Positions 27,837 through 37,503 of a stretch of DNA of 64,000 nt are shown piece by piece (position 1 is the stretch's first letter; each line of letters starts with the position of its first letter). Origin of the DNA: Martelella sp. NC20 (lineage in GTDB: Bacteria > Pseudomonadota > Alphaproteobacteria > Rhizobiales > Rhizobiaceae); assembly GCF_013459645.1 (NCBI RefSeq), contig NZ_CP054861.1, positions 3,212,001-3,276,000 on the forward strand, in the 5' to 3' direction. A program made the position numbers and the translations under genes. Under the pieces are notes generated by a model. It was not told where the DNA came from, did no database searches, and saw only the letters and a program-made list of their open reading frames with translations.

Positions 27837-29231
27837 TCAACCTTGACGGAAGCCAGAACGAATAAAGGCCTCGATGGCATCCAGGTCGGGAGAAAGGACA
27901 CTGAAACGCTCCTCCTTGTCCATCAGGCCAGCAAGCCATGAGGGAAGCGCCGGGTCAATACCGCTTGCCGATTTTACTGCGTCCGGGAACTTGGCGGGAT
28001 GGGCGGTCGACAGCACCACCATCGGGTTTTCCGCGCGTTCGTGCTTTCTGGCGACGGCAACGGCGACGGCGGTGTGGGGGTCGATCAGCACGCCGGTTTC
28101 CCTGAGAGAACGTGCGATTTCGGCAGCCGCCCCGGCCTGATCCGTCCTTCCGGCGGCAAACAGCGCGCGGATCGCGACAAGCGTATCCCCCTCGATGTCG
28201 AAGGCGCCGGATTGCTTCAGGCTGGCCATGGCGCGGCGCACATAGGCGCTGTCGCGGCCGCTCGCCTCAAACAGCAGGCGTTCGAAATTGGACGAGATCT
28301 GGATATCCATCGACGGCGATGTGGTGGCCTCGACGCCGCGCATTTCATAGCGTCCGGTTTCGAGGGCGCGGGCGAGGATATCGTTCTCGTTGGTGGCGAT
28401 CACCAGCCGGCCGACCGGAAGCCCCATCCTGGTGGCGACATAACCGGCGAAGATATCGCCGAAATTGCCGGTGGGGACGGTGAAGTCGAGGGCGCGGTCG
28501 GGTGCGCCGAGCGCGATGCCGGCGGTGAAATAATAGACCACCTGCGCCATGATCCGCGCCCAGTTGATCGAGTTGACGCCGGAAAGCTTCACCTCGTCGC
28601 GAAAGCCGCCATCGGCGAACATCGCCTTGACGAGGCTCTGGCAGTCATCGAAATGTCCTTCCACGGCGATCGCATGGACATTGTCGGCGCCAAGCGTGGT
28701 CATCTGCCGCTGCTGGACCGGCGAGACCTTGCCGTGTGGAAACAGGATGAAGATATCGGTGCGCGTGCTTGCCGAAAAGGCGTCGATCGCGGCCCCTCCG
28801 GTATCGCCCGATGTCGCGCCGACGATCGTGGCGCGCTGGCCTCGTTTTGCCAGCACATGATCCATCAGCCGGGCCAGCAGCTGCATCGCGACGTCCTTGA
28901 AGGCGAGCGTCGAGCCGTGGAACAGTTCGAGCGTGAAGCGGTTCGCCCCGCTCTGGACCAGCGGAACAACCGCCTCGTGGCGGAAGGTGGCGTAGGCCTC
29001 GTCGATCATCGTCTTCAGTTCGTCATCGGCGACTTCACCGTCGATGAACGGCTTGATGATGATAAAGGCGATCTCCTGATAGGATTTTCCGCGCAGCGCC
29101 CGGATGTCGTCAGCGGACATTTGCGGCCATTCGCGCGGCAGATAGAGCCCGCCGTCACGGGCAAGGCCCGCCAGGATCGCATCGGAAAAGCCGAGGACGG
29201 GCGCCTCGCCGCGAGTTGAAATATAGTCCAC
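27837..29231 (-). CDS. thrC: Threonine synthase
   Basis: Converts O-phosphohomoserine to threonine with PLP, completing the pathway whose kinase (thrB) is at 15 kb. It has 464 residues: MDYISTRGEAPVLGFSDAILAG at the N-terminus, the PLP lysine in GSTLAFKDVAMQ, GATSGDTGGAAIDAF for phosphate binding, and TGNFGDIFAGYVATRMGLP. The start is a GTG at 29231, with AAAGGGG seven bases upstream. The frame stays open further upstream, but that part has no family similarity and overlaps the region divergent to the lipoprotein gene. Confidence 0.95.
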   Translation of the reverse strand: MDYISTRGEAPVLGFSDAILAGLARDGGLYLPREWPQMSADDIRALRGKSYQEIAFIIIKPFIDGEVADDELKTMIDEAYATFRHEAVVPLVQSGANRFTLELFHGSTLAFKDVAMQLLARLMDHVLAKRGQRATIVGATSGDTGGAAIDAFSASTRTDIFILFPHGKVSPVQQRQMTTLGADNVHAIAVEGHFDDCQSLVKAMFADGGFRDEVKLSGVNSINWARIMAQVVYYFTAGIALGAPDRALDFTVPTGNFGDIFAGYVATRMGLPVGRLVIATNENDILARALETGRYEMRGVEATTSPSMDIQISSNFERLLFEASGRDSAYVRRAMASLKQSGAFDIEGDTLVAIRALFAAGRTDQAGAAAEIARSLRETGVLIDPHTAVAVAVARKHERAENPMVVLSTAHPAKFPDAVKSASGIDPALPSWLAGLMDKEERFSVLSPDLDAIEAFIRSGFRQG

Positions 29232-29415
29232 GCAAAGCCCCTTTGTGCTTGCCAGAATCCGGAAATTGTCTAGCTTGTGGCAGGCTTTGACCTTACCTGT
29301 TAAGACCGTTCTAATGGAGACGGGGGGCGGTCGACCAGACAATCTGTGTTGGCGCTGATATAAAGCAAAGCCGGAGGGCTTGAAAAGCCCTTGAGAGAGG
29401 AAAGGAAGTTTCGCC

Positions 29416-29952
29416 GTGTCATTTCGCAATACCCGCCGCGTGGCGGCCGTTCTTGCAATTTCGGGACTGGCGGCATGCTCGACGAGTACGCCCGAGCCGG
29501 AACCCGCTACCGCCCGACCGGTCACCCCGGGCATCAACCTGACTGCACTGACGAAGCTCTGCCCGAAGGTGATCCTCGATGACGAGGTCGCCTTCAAACG
29601 CATCTATTCGCCTGCCAATGCCGAGACGCCGGAAAATCTGGTCTATCAGGTCTCGCTCGGGGAATTCAGCCGCACCTGCGCGGCCGCGCCCACCGGCGAC
29701 AAGCTGCTTGAGCAGATTTCGATCGCCGGCCGTCTCGTCGGCGGCCCGAAGGCCAGGTCCGGCACCTATCAGGTCCCGGTCCGCGTCGAAGTCGTCGATG
29801 GCGATGTCGCGGTTTACGAGCAGGTGATCAACCAGGAAATCACGATGCCGGCCGAAGGCATGTCGACCCAGTTCCTGTTCCGCGCCGACGATCTGCCGGT
29901 GCCGCTGACGGCAGGCCCGAACACCGCCGTCAGGGTCGGGATCGCCCGCTGA
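29416..29952 (+). CDS. Hypothetical lipoprotein
   Basis: A 178-residue protein with a lipoprotein signal: RRVAAVLAISGLAACSTS, a lipobox LAAC with Cys21 as the lipid site. The mature part begins with a Pro/Glu-rich linker (TPEPEPATARPVTPG) and then forms a beta-rich domain with two further cysteines (LCPKV, RTCAA). Envelope localisation is inferred. No known family is recognised, though similar short lipoproteins are common in rhizobia. The start is GTG at 29416 with GGAAG upstream. Divergent from thrC, with 184 bases between them. Confidence 0.78.
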   Translation: MSFRNTRRVAAVLAISGLAACSTSTPEPEPATARPVTPGINLTALTKLCPKVILDDEVAFKRIYSPANAETPENLVYQVSLGEFSRTCAAAPTGDKLLEQISIAGRLVGGPKARSGTYQVPVRVEVVDGDVAVYEQVINQEITMPAEGMSTQFLFRADDLPVPLTAGPNTAVRVGIAR

Positions 29953-29984
29953 GCGGAGTTTGCGGTTCTCGGTGATGGAACAAT

Positions 29985-30010
29985 AAAAAAAGCGGCGCAG
30001 AGGCCGCCTT
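29985..30010 (+). terminator. Hairpin after the lipoprotein gene, left of a family B element
   Basis: An A-run then GCGGCGCAGAGGCCGCC and TT. With the T-run in CAGCTTTTTT just after, it can terminate in both directions. It resembles the hairpin at 30214-30240. Confidence 0.6.
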
Positions 30011-30189
30011 CAGCTTTTTTGATAAATCCGCTTACCTATCCTGTGTCATCCTCGGGCTTGACCCGAGGATCCAGGCGGGATCGCACAGTCTCAAAAATAC
30101 CATTCTGATCAACGGCCTCTGCAGTATGGATGCTCGGGTCAAGCCCGAGCATGACGCCTGTGGGGCGGCGGCGAGGTTCTCAAACTCTG
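30011..30189. repeat. Family B palindromic element, diverged copy
   Basis: The left end is CAGCTTTTTTGATAAA. It has two palindromes, GTCATCCTCGGGCTTGACCC (from 30045) and GATGCTCGGGTCAAGCCCGA (from 30129), and the right end is near TCTCAAACTCTG. The first palindrome contains ATCCTCGG, the half-site recognised by the IS110 target guide. It fills most of the 309-base gap between convergent genes. Confidence 0.7.
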
Positions 30190-30213
30190 AAACCGCGGCT
30201 TCATCAACAGCAA

Positions 30214-30242
30214 AAAAAAAGGCGGCTCTGAGGCCGCCTTTT
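30214..30242 (-). terminator. Terminator after the GPR gene
   Basis: GGCGGCTCTGAGGCCGCC flanked by A-run and TTTTT, 20 bases past the end of the giant gene on the minus strand. It works in both directions. It is similar in sequence to the hairpin at 29985. Confidence 0.75.
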
Positions 30243-30261
30243 TCGTGCTTTCAGTTTAGGC

Positions 30262-33200
30262 TTATCGCAGCCTTCCCGCCGCGTGGGCGAGCATGGTGTA
30301 GACCTTGCCGGTGTCCGACGTCAGGTAGGACTGGACCACGCTGCGGTCGCGGTTGTTGTGCATCACATCCGACAGCAGCTTTTCGAAATCGGCGATGTAG
30401 CGGTCGACGGAGGCGCGAAATTCGCGGTCGCCTTCATAGCGCGTCTTGATTTCGTCGAAGGTGCGCTGGCCCTTCAGCGTGTAGAGGCGGCGGCTGAAGA
30501 TATCGCGCTCGCCCTGCTGATACCGTTGCCAGAGATCGGCCACGGTGTCGTGGTCGATTGCGCGGGCGATATCGACCGAGAGCGCGTTCAGGGTATCGGT
30601 GGCCGGGCGGCGTTCGGCCGCCTTGCGGCTTTCGCTCTGGCCGGCTTCCTCGCGGGCGGCGGCGCGCAGCAGGTCGCTGATCCAGCCTTCGCCGCCGGGC
30701 GCGCTGGAACCCGGCGTGCGGGTCACGGCCTGACGGGTGGGCTGCGCCGGCGCGGCGGCGGCCCTGGTCTCGCCGTTGCCGAAGTTGCGTTCGGTGGCGA
30801 TGCTGCCGGCGGGCGGGGCCGAAAACGACGGCAGGCTGTCATTGCCGCGCGGCGCGGCGGCAGGCGCGGCGGTCTGTCGCGGCGCGGGTTGCGAAAGCTG
30901 GCTCCGCGAGGTCGAGACCAGCGTGGAGATATCCTGAAGCGCGCGGATCTGGTCCTCGACGGCCTTGCGCATGGCCTGCGCGCTTTCGCGGGCTTCCTCG
31001 GGCATCTCGTGAATGCCGCGCTTGACGGCTTCGCGGGTATCGTCAAGCTCGGCGCGGATCGCGGCTGCGGCCTGCTCGATCTCCCTGGTGGCGCCGGAGA
31101 AGCGCTTCGCGGCGTCCTCGACCGAGCCGCGCATGGTCTCGCCCACGCGCTGCGACATCGAATGGGCTTCCCGGCCGGTCTCGTCCATGGTCGAGGCGAT
31201 CATGGCGGCGACCGCCTTCAGGCCGCGCTCGATTTCCTGTGAACGCTCGGCAAGCCCGTTGGACAGCAGGCCGAGCGCTTCCTGGCGTTCGCTGAGGGTG
31301 TTGGCGAGATTGGACTGGGCGGAGCCGATCAGGTTCGAGGCGCGGTCCAGGATGCCGGCATGGCCTTCGATCTGCTCGACCAGTTCGCGCACCGCGGCAA
31401 GCGAGGCGGAAGCGCTGCCGTCGAGCGCGTCGACCTTGTTGCCGAGCATGGTGCCGGCTGCCGACATCGAGGCAGCGGACCGTTCCGCCGTTTCGTTGAT
31501 CCGGCTTGCGGTGGCGTTGAGGTTTTCGTCGACGGAAGACAGGCTTTCGGCCGCCTGGTTGACGACGCCGGCGAGAAGCTGATGGCTCTGGCCGAGATGG
31601 CGCACCAGCGCCTCGACATTGCCGGCGAGCGCATTGCTTTCATCGCGAAGCTGCCGGCTGGTGTCGTCGGCGGCCTGGCGGATTTCCTCTGCCGCAACGC
31701 GGCCGGTTTCGGCGTAGCGGGCGATCAGAGGCTGCGCCTTTTCATCGATCAGGGCATTGAGTTCGGCGGTGCGGCCGGCCAGCATCGAGTTGAGGTCGCG
31801 CGAGCGTTCGTCGAGCGCGGTGCCGACGGCTTCGCTGCGGGCGGCCAGCGCCCGGTCGGCGGCGCCGAGAATTTCCTGCAGCGACGCAATCTGCGCGCCG
31901 AGATTGTCGCGAAGCGCTGCGGCCTTTTCGGTCATGGTCCGCTCGGTATCGCCCATCGATCGCGAGATCGCGCCGGCGGCTTCGGAGATGCCGGCGTTCA
32001 TCCGCTCGCTGCGTTCGGCAAGCAGGCTTTCGGCATCGCTCATCGTGGTCCGGATCGTGTCGACCTGGCTGTCGATCCGCGCGCTGGCGGCAGAAAGGAT
32101 GTCGCTGACGCGGGTGCTGTTTTCCGATGCATTCTCGTTGGCGGCTCTGGCCTGCTCGGCAAGCGCATCCTGCAAGTGCCGGGCGCGCTCGAAGATCGCG
32201 TTGGCCGACAGTTCCATGCCCTCGCGGGCTGACGCGACCGTGCCCGTCACCTGCTCGGTGAAGGCGTTGCCGGCGGCTTCCAGCCTCTGGCGGGCCTCCT
32301 CGGCATTGCGGGTCATGTCGCCGGAGGCTTCCGCGACGGTGTCGCGCAGGCGGCCTGCCAGCTCGCCGGTGCGGCGGTCCATGGTCGTGTTGATGTTGCC
32401 GATGCCGTGATCGAGCGCCTGTTCGAGCCTGCCGAAGCGCTCCTCGATCTGGCCATGGCCCTGATCGAGGGCCCCGGCGATTCGTCCGTGGCTCTGTTCA
32501 AGAGAGCCGGCGATCTGGTCGTGGCCCTGTGCGAGGGTTCCGGCGATCCGGTCGTGGCTCTGTTCAAGGGTGCCTGCGATCTGACCGTGGCCTTGTTCGA
32601 GGGTCTCGGCGATCCGGCTGTGGCGGGCGTCCAGTGTCTCGCCGAGACGGTCGGCAGCGGAGAAAGAGGCGGATTCTATGCCGCGCGCCTTTTCGTCCAG
32701 CATGCTGTTAAGCCGCTCGTCAAGCTGTTCGCCGATGAGCGAGAACGTGTTTTCGTGGGTCAGAAGGGTTTCGTGGAGCCGTTCCGAAACCGCTCCGCCT
32801 GCCTGCTCCAGACGTTGGCCATTGGCTTCCAGCGTGCCGGAGATGCGCTCATGAAGCGCGTCGGCGGAGGCGCTGAGCTGGCCGCTGGCGTCATTGGCGG
32901 TGCGCTCGAAGGCCGAGCGCTGTTCGGCGAAGGTGTTTTCGAACCGGGTTCGCGCCGCGTCGGACGAGCGTTCGATCGCGGTGACGTGGTTTGTCAGCGC
33001 GTCGTCGAGCCGGCGTCCGGCTTCCTCGGTTACGCCCTCGATCCGGAAAGTGCCTTTCTCGACGGTCTCACCATGACGGTTGAGCGCCTCATTGAGCGTG
33101 CCGAAGGAGGATTCCACCCGCTCCGTCATCGTCTCGGCGGAGCGGGTGATGAGCCCGGCAGCCGTCGAGACCTTCTCGGCAATCGCGCCGGCCGAGCCGC

Positions 33201-36200
33201 GCAGGCGGTCCTCCAGCGTGACGCCGGCCTTGTCGATGGTGTTGCGCAGTGCTTCCTGCCGGCCTTCAAGCGTCATCTCCAGCAGGCTGGTGGAGGCGGC
33301 GATCGATGCGGAGATATTGGTGGTCTGGTCGGTAAGGGTCTCGTTGACCTGCGCGCTTGCCTGATCGAAGGCGCGCTGGATCTCGCCGGCGCTTTCGCGC
33401 AGCGTGTCCTCGAGATGGGTCTGACCCTCGCGATAGGCATCGCGGATCCCGGATTCGCGGACGCTGAAGGTTTCCGCGATCCGGCTGTCGATTTCGCTGA
33501 TACGACCGTCAAGCGCGCTGGTCTGGTCGGTAATCGCCGATTGCAGGCGGCTCGCCACGTCCTGATAGGCGCCGGCAAGACGGCTCTGACCGGCATTGAG
33601 CGCCGCGGCAAGACGCTCGGTATTCGATTCGATCGTCTGGCCGAAGGTTTCCTCGCTGGTCGAAAGCGTCGTCGCCAGCATGATGGCATGGTCGGTGAAG
33701 CGTTCGTCGAGCCGGTTGCCGGCTTCGCTCAATGTCGCCGCGATGCTGCTTTCGCGATCGCCCAGACCGTGGGCGAGGCGGTCGAAATGCTGGTCGAGCC
33801 GCTCGGTCGCGCCGGCGACGGCCGCGGAAATGCCTGCCTCGCCGGCGCCGAGCCGGTCGGTGAAGCGTTCGAACTGGCTGCCGATCTCGCCGGTTGCCTG
33901 TTCCAGCGCCTTGCCCAGCCGGCCCTGTCCGGCGCCGAGCGTCTCTTCAAGGCGCGCGGAATGCGTGTCCAGCGTCTGCGCGAAGGTTTCTTCGCTCGTC
34001 GAAAGCGCGGTCGCGAGCATGATGGTCTGGTCGTTCAGCGTGTCGCTCAGGCGCTCCGATGCGGCGGAAAGCGACGCGGCTATCCCCGTCTCGCTGTCGC
34101 CGATCTGGGCATTGAAGCTTGCGAGGCGTTCTTCCAGCCTGCCGGCGGCGGCGTTAAGCGTGCCGTCGAGTTGGTTCTGACCGGCTCCGAGCGTTTCTTC
34201 CAGCCGCGCGGAATGGGTGTCCAGCGTCTGCGCGAAGGACTCTTCGCTCGCCGAAAGCGCGGTGGTGAGCATGATGGCCTGGTCGTTCAGCGTTTCGCTC
34301 AGGCGCTCCGATGCGGCGGAAAGCGACGCGGTGATCCCGGTTTCGCTGTCGCCGATCTGGGCGTTGAAGCGGGCGAGGCGTTCTTCCAGCCTGTCAGCCG
34401 CCGTGTTGAGCGTGCCGTCCAGTTGCTCCCGGCTGAGGCGGATCGTGTCATCGAGCCTGCCGGCCTGGTTTTCGAGCGTCAGGCCGAACGTGGCCTCGCT
34501 CGCCGAAAGCGTCGTGGCGAGCTCCAACTGGTGCTCGTCCAGATGTTCCTTGAGGCGGCGCGAGGCGTTTTCGAGCGTTGCTGCGATACCGGTCTCGCCG
34601 TTGCCGACCTGGGTATTGAAACGTTCGAGCTGGGCGTCGAGGCGCTCCGAAACTCCGGAGAGCGTACCGCTCAGGCGTTCATTGCCCGCGCGCATGCTGT
34701 CTTCGACCTTGGTCGAATGGGACTCGAGCGTCTGGGCGAGGCTTTCTTCGCTCATCGAAAGTGTGGTGGTCAGCATGATCGCCTGATCGTTCATGCGCTC
34801 GCCGAGCCGCTCGGCGGCATCGCTCAGCGAGGCGGCGATATTGGCCTCGCCGCCGGCAAGCTGCTGGTTGAGGCGGGCGATATTGCCTTCCAGGCGGTTG
34901 CCGGCTTCGTCGAAGACCTGATCGAGGCGTTCATGCTCGGCGCTGATCTTGCTGCCAAGCTCGCGGCCGCGGCTTTCGAGCGTCTGGTCGAGGGCCTCGA
35001 CATTGGCCGACAGGGCGGCGGCAAGCGCCTGGGTCTCGTCGCTCATGCGCTCCTGAAGCCGCTCGGATGCGGTCTCCAGCATGTTGCCGATGGTGGATTC
35101 GCCCTCGGAAAGCGAGCGCGAAACACGCTCGACGCCGCCATTGAGCCGGTCTTCCAGAGCGTTGCCGCTGGCTTCGAGCGCGCCGGTGAAGGTCTCCATC
35201 CGGCTGTCGATGCTGCTGCCGAGCCTTGTCAGCGTGGCTTCGAGGCGCTGATCGACATACTGGCTGCGTTCGTCGAACCGGCTTGCGGCCTCGGCGTTGG
35301 CATCGTTGAGTTTCTGGGTGAAGCGGGCCTCGGTCTCGGTGATGGTCTCCGTCAGGCCGCCGACCACGCGCTCCAGCGCCGCGTTCATCGCGGTTTCGCT
35401 GTTTTCCGCGACGTCGCGGAGCCTGGCGGTGCGCTCGGACAGGATTTCGTCAAGCTTGGCGCCGCGCTCGCTGAGCGCCGCCGTGAGACGTTCCGTGTCT
35501 TCGTTCAGAGCGGTGGCGCTGGTGTGGAAGTCGCTGATCAGCGAACGGCCGCGCTCGTCGAAGCGGCTGGAAAGGTCGTTGAAGCGGTCATCGAAGAGCT
35601 CGCTCAACTGGCCGTAGCTGTGATCGAAAGCGTCGCGCAGCGTGGCCGAGCGTTCTTCCAGCAGGTCGCCGAGAGACTCGGCCGCACGGCTTGTATTCTC
35701 GCTCAGGGTCGCCGCGCGGGTCTCGAGCATCTTGGCGACGCCGTCGCCGGCTGTGCCGACCGTGCGGGTAAGCTCCTCCATCACCTGGGCGATGTCGGCC
35801 TTCATCTGGTCGTTGGTGCCAAGCAGGGAAGTGCGGATGCGGGCGGCGTGGTTGACCACGGCCTCGCGCTCGGCCGTCAGTTCCTGCACCAGATTGCGGA
35901 TCCGCATTTCATTTTCGGCATAGCTGCGCTCAAGCGCATTGACTTCGGAATGGACGAGATTTTCCAGTTCAGAGGCGCGCGCGATGGTGCGCTCGATGCC
36001 TTCATTCATGGCATAGACTTCGCGCCGCACCGCCTGACCGACATTGCGGACCTGCTGGGCGGCGTTTTCGTCCGGATCGGAAAGTCTGAGCGCCACCTCC
36101 GCCATCGAACGGGCGGCCTCCTGCATGTCGCGGGCGCGGGCGAGCATCAGGTTGAAGGCGTAGAACACGAAGATCGGCGCGACCGTCAGGGCAGCGGCAA

Positions 36201-36630
36201 GGCCGATGCCGTCGATCGAGAGAATATCGGCGAAGGAACGGGCCCGGAAGATCTCCGAGCCGAAGGCGACCAGCGTACCGCCGATGCCGAGCGCCAGCCA
36301 GCCGGCGGACATGATTGTCGAATTGCGCAGCGCCTTGACCGTGGAGCGGCGCTCGAAGGAGCGCAGCACCCGCTGGGTCGAGGTGATGCCGGGATCGTTT
36401 GCGGGGCGGAATTCAGGGGATTTCGGCCGGGCGGCGGTGGCGCGCTCGCCTTGTTCCGGGGGCTGCGTACGCTGCTGGCGCTGTGACGGCGCGCTCAGCC
36501 GCGGGGCTTTCTTCTTGTCCGCGCCGGCTTCCCCGGAAGGGTCGTCGCTCGCCACATCGGATGCAAGCGCGTCCTCCAGTGCATGGAGTGCCTGATCGTC
36601 GAGCGAAGAGCCGCCAGTTTGGTTCGCCAT
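30262..36630 (-). CDS. Growth Pole Ring (GPR)-like giant coiled-coil membrane protein
   Basis: A 2122-residue protein, close to the roughly 2115 residues of Agrobacterium GPR, which forms a ring at the growing pole and is needed for polar growth and rod shape. There is a disordered, charged N-terminus (1-95) and two membrane helices (about 106-126 and 140-162). The rest is almost entirely alpha-helical apolipoprotein-like sequence, then a Pro/Ala linker (about 1905-1990) and a C-terminal domain ending MLAHAAGRLR. Residues 510-929 are five tandem 84-residue repeats (DNA 33844-35103). Residues 1337-1402 are six 11-residue repeats of the form HxRIAGTLEQG (DNA 32425-32622). It is preceded by 518 bases and transcribed alone. 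Confidence 0.88.
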   Translation of the reverse strand: MANQTGGSSLDDQALHALEDALASDVASDDPSGEAGADKKKAPRLSAPSQRQQRTQPPEQGERATAARPKSPEFRPANDPGITSTQRVLRSFERRSTVKALRNSTIMSAGWLALGIGGTLVAFGSEIFRARSFADILSIDGIGLAAALTVAPIFVFYAFNLMLARARDMQEAARSMAEVALRLSDPDENAAQQVRNVGQAVRREVYAMNEGIERTIARASELENLVHSEVNALERSYAENEMRIRNLVQELTAEREAVVNHAARIRTSLLGTNDQMKADIAQVMEELTRTVGTAGDGVAKMLETRAATLSENTSRAAESLGDLLEERSATLRDAFDHSYGQLSELFDDRFNDLSSRFDERGRSLISDFHTSATALNEDTERLTAALSERGAKLDEILSERTARLRDVAENSETAMNAALERVVGGLTETITETEARFTQKLNDANAEAASRFDERSQYVDQRLEATLTRLGSSIDSRMETFTGALEASGNALEDRLNGGVERVSRSLSEGESTIGNMLETASERLQERMSDETQALAAALSANVEALDQTLESRGRELGSKISAEHERLDQVFDEAGNRLEGNIARLNQQLAGGEANIAASLSDAAERLGERMNDQAIMLTTTLSMSEESLAQTLESHSTKVEDSMRAGNERLSGTLSGVSERLDAQLERFNTQVGNGETGIAATLENASRRLKEHLDEHQLELATTLSASEATFGLTLENQAGRLDDTIRLSREQLDGTLNTAADRLEERLARFNAQIGDSETGITASLSAASERLSETLNDQAIMLTTALSASEESFAQTLDTHSARLEETLGAGQNQLDGTLNAAAGRLEERLASFNAQIGDSETGIAASLSAASERLSDTLNDQTIMLATALSTSEETFAQTLDTHSARLEETLGAGQGRLGKALEQATGEIGSQFERFTDRLGAGEAGISAAVAGATERLDQHFDRLAHGLGDRESSIAATLSEAGNRLDERFTDHAIMLATTLSTSEETFGQTIESNTERLAAALNAGQSRLAGAYQDVASRLQSAITDQTSALDGRISEIDSRIAETFSVRESGIRDAYREGQTHLEDTLRESAGEIQRAFDQASAQVNETLTDQTTNISASIAASTSLLEMTLEGRQEALRNTIDKAGVTLEDRLRGSAGAIAEKVSTAAGLITRSAETMTERVESSFGTLNEALNRHGETVEKGTFRIEGVTEEAGRRLDDALTNHVTAIERSSDAARTRFENTFAEQRSAFERTANDASGQLSASADALHERISGTLEANGQRLEQAGGAVSERLHETLLTHENTFSLIGEQLDERLNSMLDEKARGIESASFSAADRLGETLDARHSRIAETLEQGHGQIAGTLEQSHDRIAGTLAQGHDQIAGSLEQSHGRIAGALDQGHGQIEERFGRLEQALDHGIGNINTTMDRRTGELAGRLRDTVAEASGDMTRNAEEARQRLEAAGNAFTEQVTGTVASAREGMELSANAIFERARHLQDALAEQARAANENASENSTRVSDILSAASARIDSQVDTIRTTMSDAESLLAERSERMNAGISEAAGAISRSMGDTERTMTEKAAALRDNLGAQIASLQEILGAADRALAARSEAVGTALDERSRDLNSMLAGRTAELNALIDEKAQPLIARYAETGRVAAEEIRQAADDTSRQLRDESNALAGNVEALVRHLGQSHQLLAGVVNQAAESLSSVDENLNATASRINETAERSAASMSAAGTMLGNKVDALDGSASASLAAVRELVEQIEGHAGILDRASNLIGSAQSNLANTLSERQEALGLLSNGLAERSQEIERGLKAVAAMIASTMDETGREAHSMSQRVGETMRGSVEDAAKRFSGATREIEQAAAAIRAELDDTREAVKRGIHEMPEEARESAQAMRKAVEDQIRALQDISTLVSTSRSQLSQPAPRQTAAPAAAPRGNDSLPSFSAPPAGSIATERNFGNGETRAAAAPAQPTRQAVTRTPGSSAPGGEGWISDLLRAAAREEAGQSESRKAAERRPATDTLNALSVDIARAIDHDTVADLWQRYQQGERDIFSRRLYTLKGQRTFDEIKTRYEGDREFRASVDRYIADFEKLLSDVMHNNRDRSVVQSYLTSDTGKVYTMLAHAAGRLR
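32425..32622 (-). repeat. Six 33-bp tandem repeats coding for 11-residue units
   Basis: They encode HSRIAETLEQG, HGQIAGTLEQS, HDRIAGTLAQG, HDQIAGSLEQS, HGRIAGALDQG and HGQIEERFGRL (residues 1337-1402). A period of 11 suits a right-handed coiled coil or an amphipathic apolipoprotein-like helix. Confidence 0.9.
33844..35103 (-). repeat. Five 252-bp tandem repeats coding for 84-residue units
   Basis: Units begin GESTIG, GEANIA, GETGIA, SETGIT and SETGIA at residues 510, 594, 678, 762 and 846. Units four and five are the most alike. 84 is twelve heptads. A partial unit and a diverged unit follow (from residues 930 and 959). Confidence 0.9.
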
Positions 36631-37148
36631 AATACGCCTCGCAACACACGGGCGGTCTTGCCTGGAGGCGAAAACCGGCCCGATTACTCAATTTCAATCC
36701 CGGACCAGGCGGCCATTCCGACCGGCCTGGTTCGGCACACATTCGTGAAATAGCGTCCAGATGCCTTTTCCAACGGGGTCTTTTACATATCCAAAAGGCC
36801 GTTAAACCCGGGCAAATGTCTTCTATTTCAAAGGATTATCCCCGCCTTTTAATCGCACATTCGCCAAACGCACACAACAACGTGAAAGTCTTCTCCGTAT
36901 ACGTCCCCATGATCGGTTGCGGCGAATAGCGTTTCATGACGGCAAAAACCGATCAAATTCCGATGTTTAGCAAATATTAACCATAATGCGCCTTTTCTGA
37001 GGCTTTCACAAAACCAAAACACGCGAACTTCACGGCGGCGTTCTGTCATCCCATATGGGCTCATATGAAAAGCGGCGATATTGACTGCCCCGCGCATATG
37101 TCTCAATTAGCGCTGAACGCTTCTCCCGAAAAGACCAAGGCCCCGCTA
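36631..37148. other. Long intergenic region between GPR and ferredoxin genes
   Basis: 518 bases, distinctly richer in A and T than its surroundings, lying between divergent genes. It should hold both promoters. I see no convincing small gene, RNA or repeat in it; short open frames lack ribosome sites. Confidence 0.5.
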
Positions 37149-37469
37149 ATGCTCAAACTGAAATTCATCGGTAATGACGATACCGAATATAACCTCGAGG
37201 TGCAGGACGGTTCGACCGTGATGGAAAATGCGGTCCGCAACGGCGTACCCGGCATCGAGGCGGAATGCGGCGGCGCATGCGCCTGCGCCACCTGTCACGT
37301 CTATGTCGACGAAGCCTGGACCGAGAAGGTCGGCGAGCCTGAGCCGATGGAAGAAGACATGCTCGACTTCGCAATCGATGTGCGCGCCAATTCAAGGCTC
37401 TCCTGTCAGATCACCATGTCGGCCGAACTTGATGGCCTGACAGTGCGCGTGCCCGACAGCCAGGGCTGA
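37149..37469 (+). CDS. 2Fe-2S ferredoxin (adrenodoxin/FdxB type)
   Basis: A 106-residue electron carrier of the ISC/adrenodoxin type. Cluster ligands are Cys40, Cys46, Cys49 and Cys86 ([17 protein letters not shown] and RLSCQITM). The pattern [20 protein letters not shown] is characteristic of the alphaproteobacterial protein, which is thought to supply electrons for iron-sulfur or heme-related chemistry. The ATG at 37149 gives the family N-terminus ([11 protein letters not shown]); in-frame starts upstream are not supported. It lies 34 bases before folP. Confidence 0.94.
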   Translation: MLKLKFIGNDDTEYNLEVQDGSTVMENAVRNGVPGIEAECGGACACATCHVYVDEAWTEKVGEPEPMEEDMLDFAIDVRANSRLSCQITMSAELDGLTVRVPDSQG

Positions 37470-37503
37470 ACGCGGCAGGGCCGGGACGGCCCCGGGGAAC
37501 ATC

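Noticed and set aside
29232..29603. N-terminal extension of thrC by more than 120 codons.
   Set aside because: The GTG at 29231 has a good ribosome site and gives the normal family length; the extension overlaps the start of the divergent lipoprotein gene.
32425..35103. Direct repeats at 33 and 252 bp that could suggest a CRISPR or satellite array.
   Set aside because: There are no unique spacers and the repeats are in frame within one coding sequence, so they are protein repeats.
32407..36486. A 1359-codon open frame on the plus strand opposite the giant coiled-coil gene.
   Set aside because: It is a by-product of the biased codons and repeats of the GPR-like gene on the other strand. It has no ribosome site, no recognisable domain and unnatural composition.
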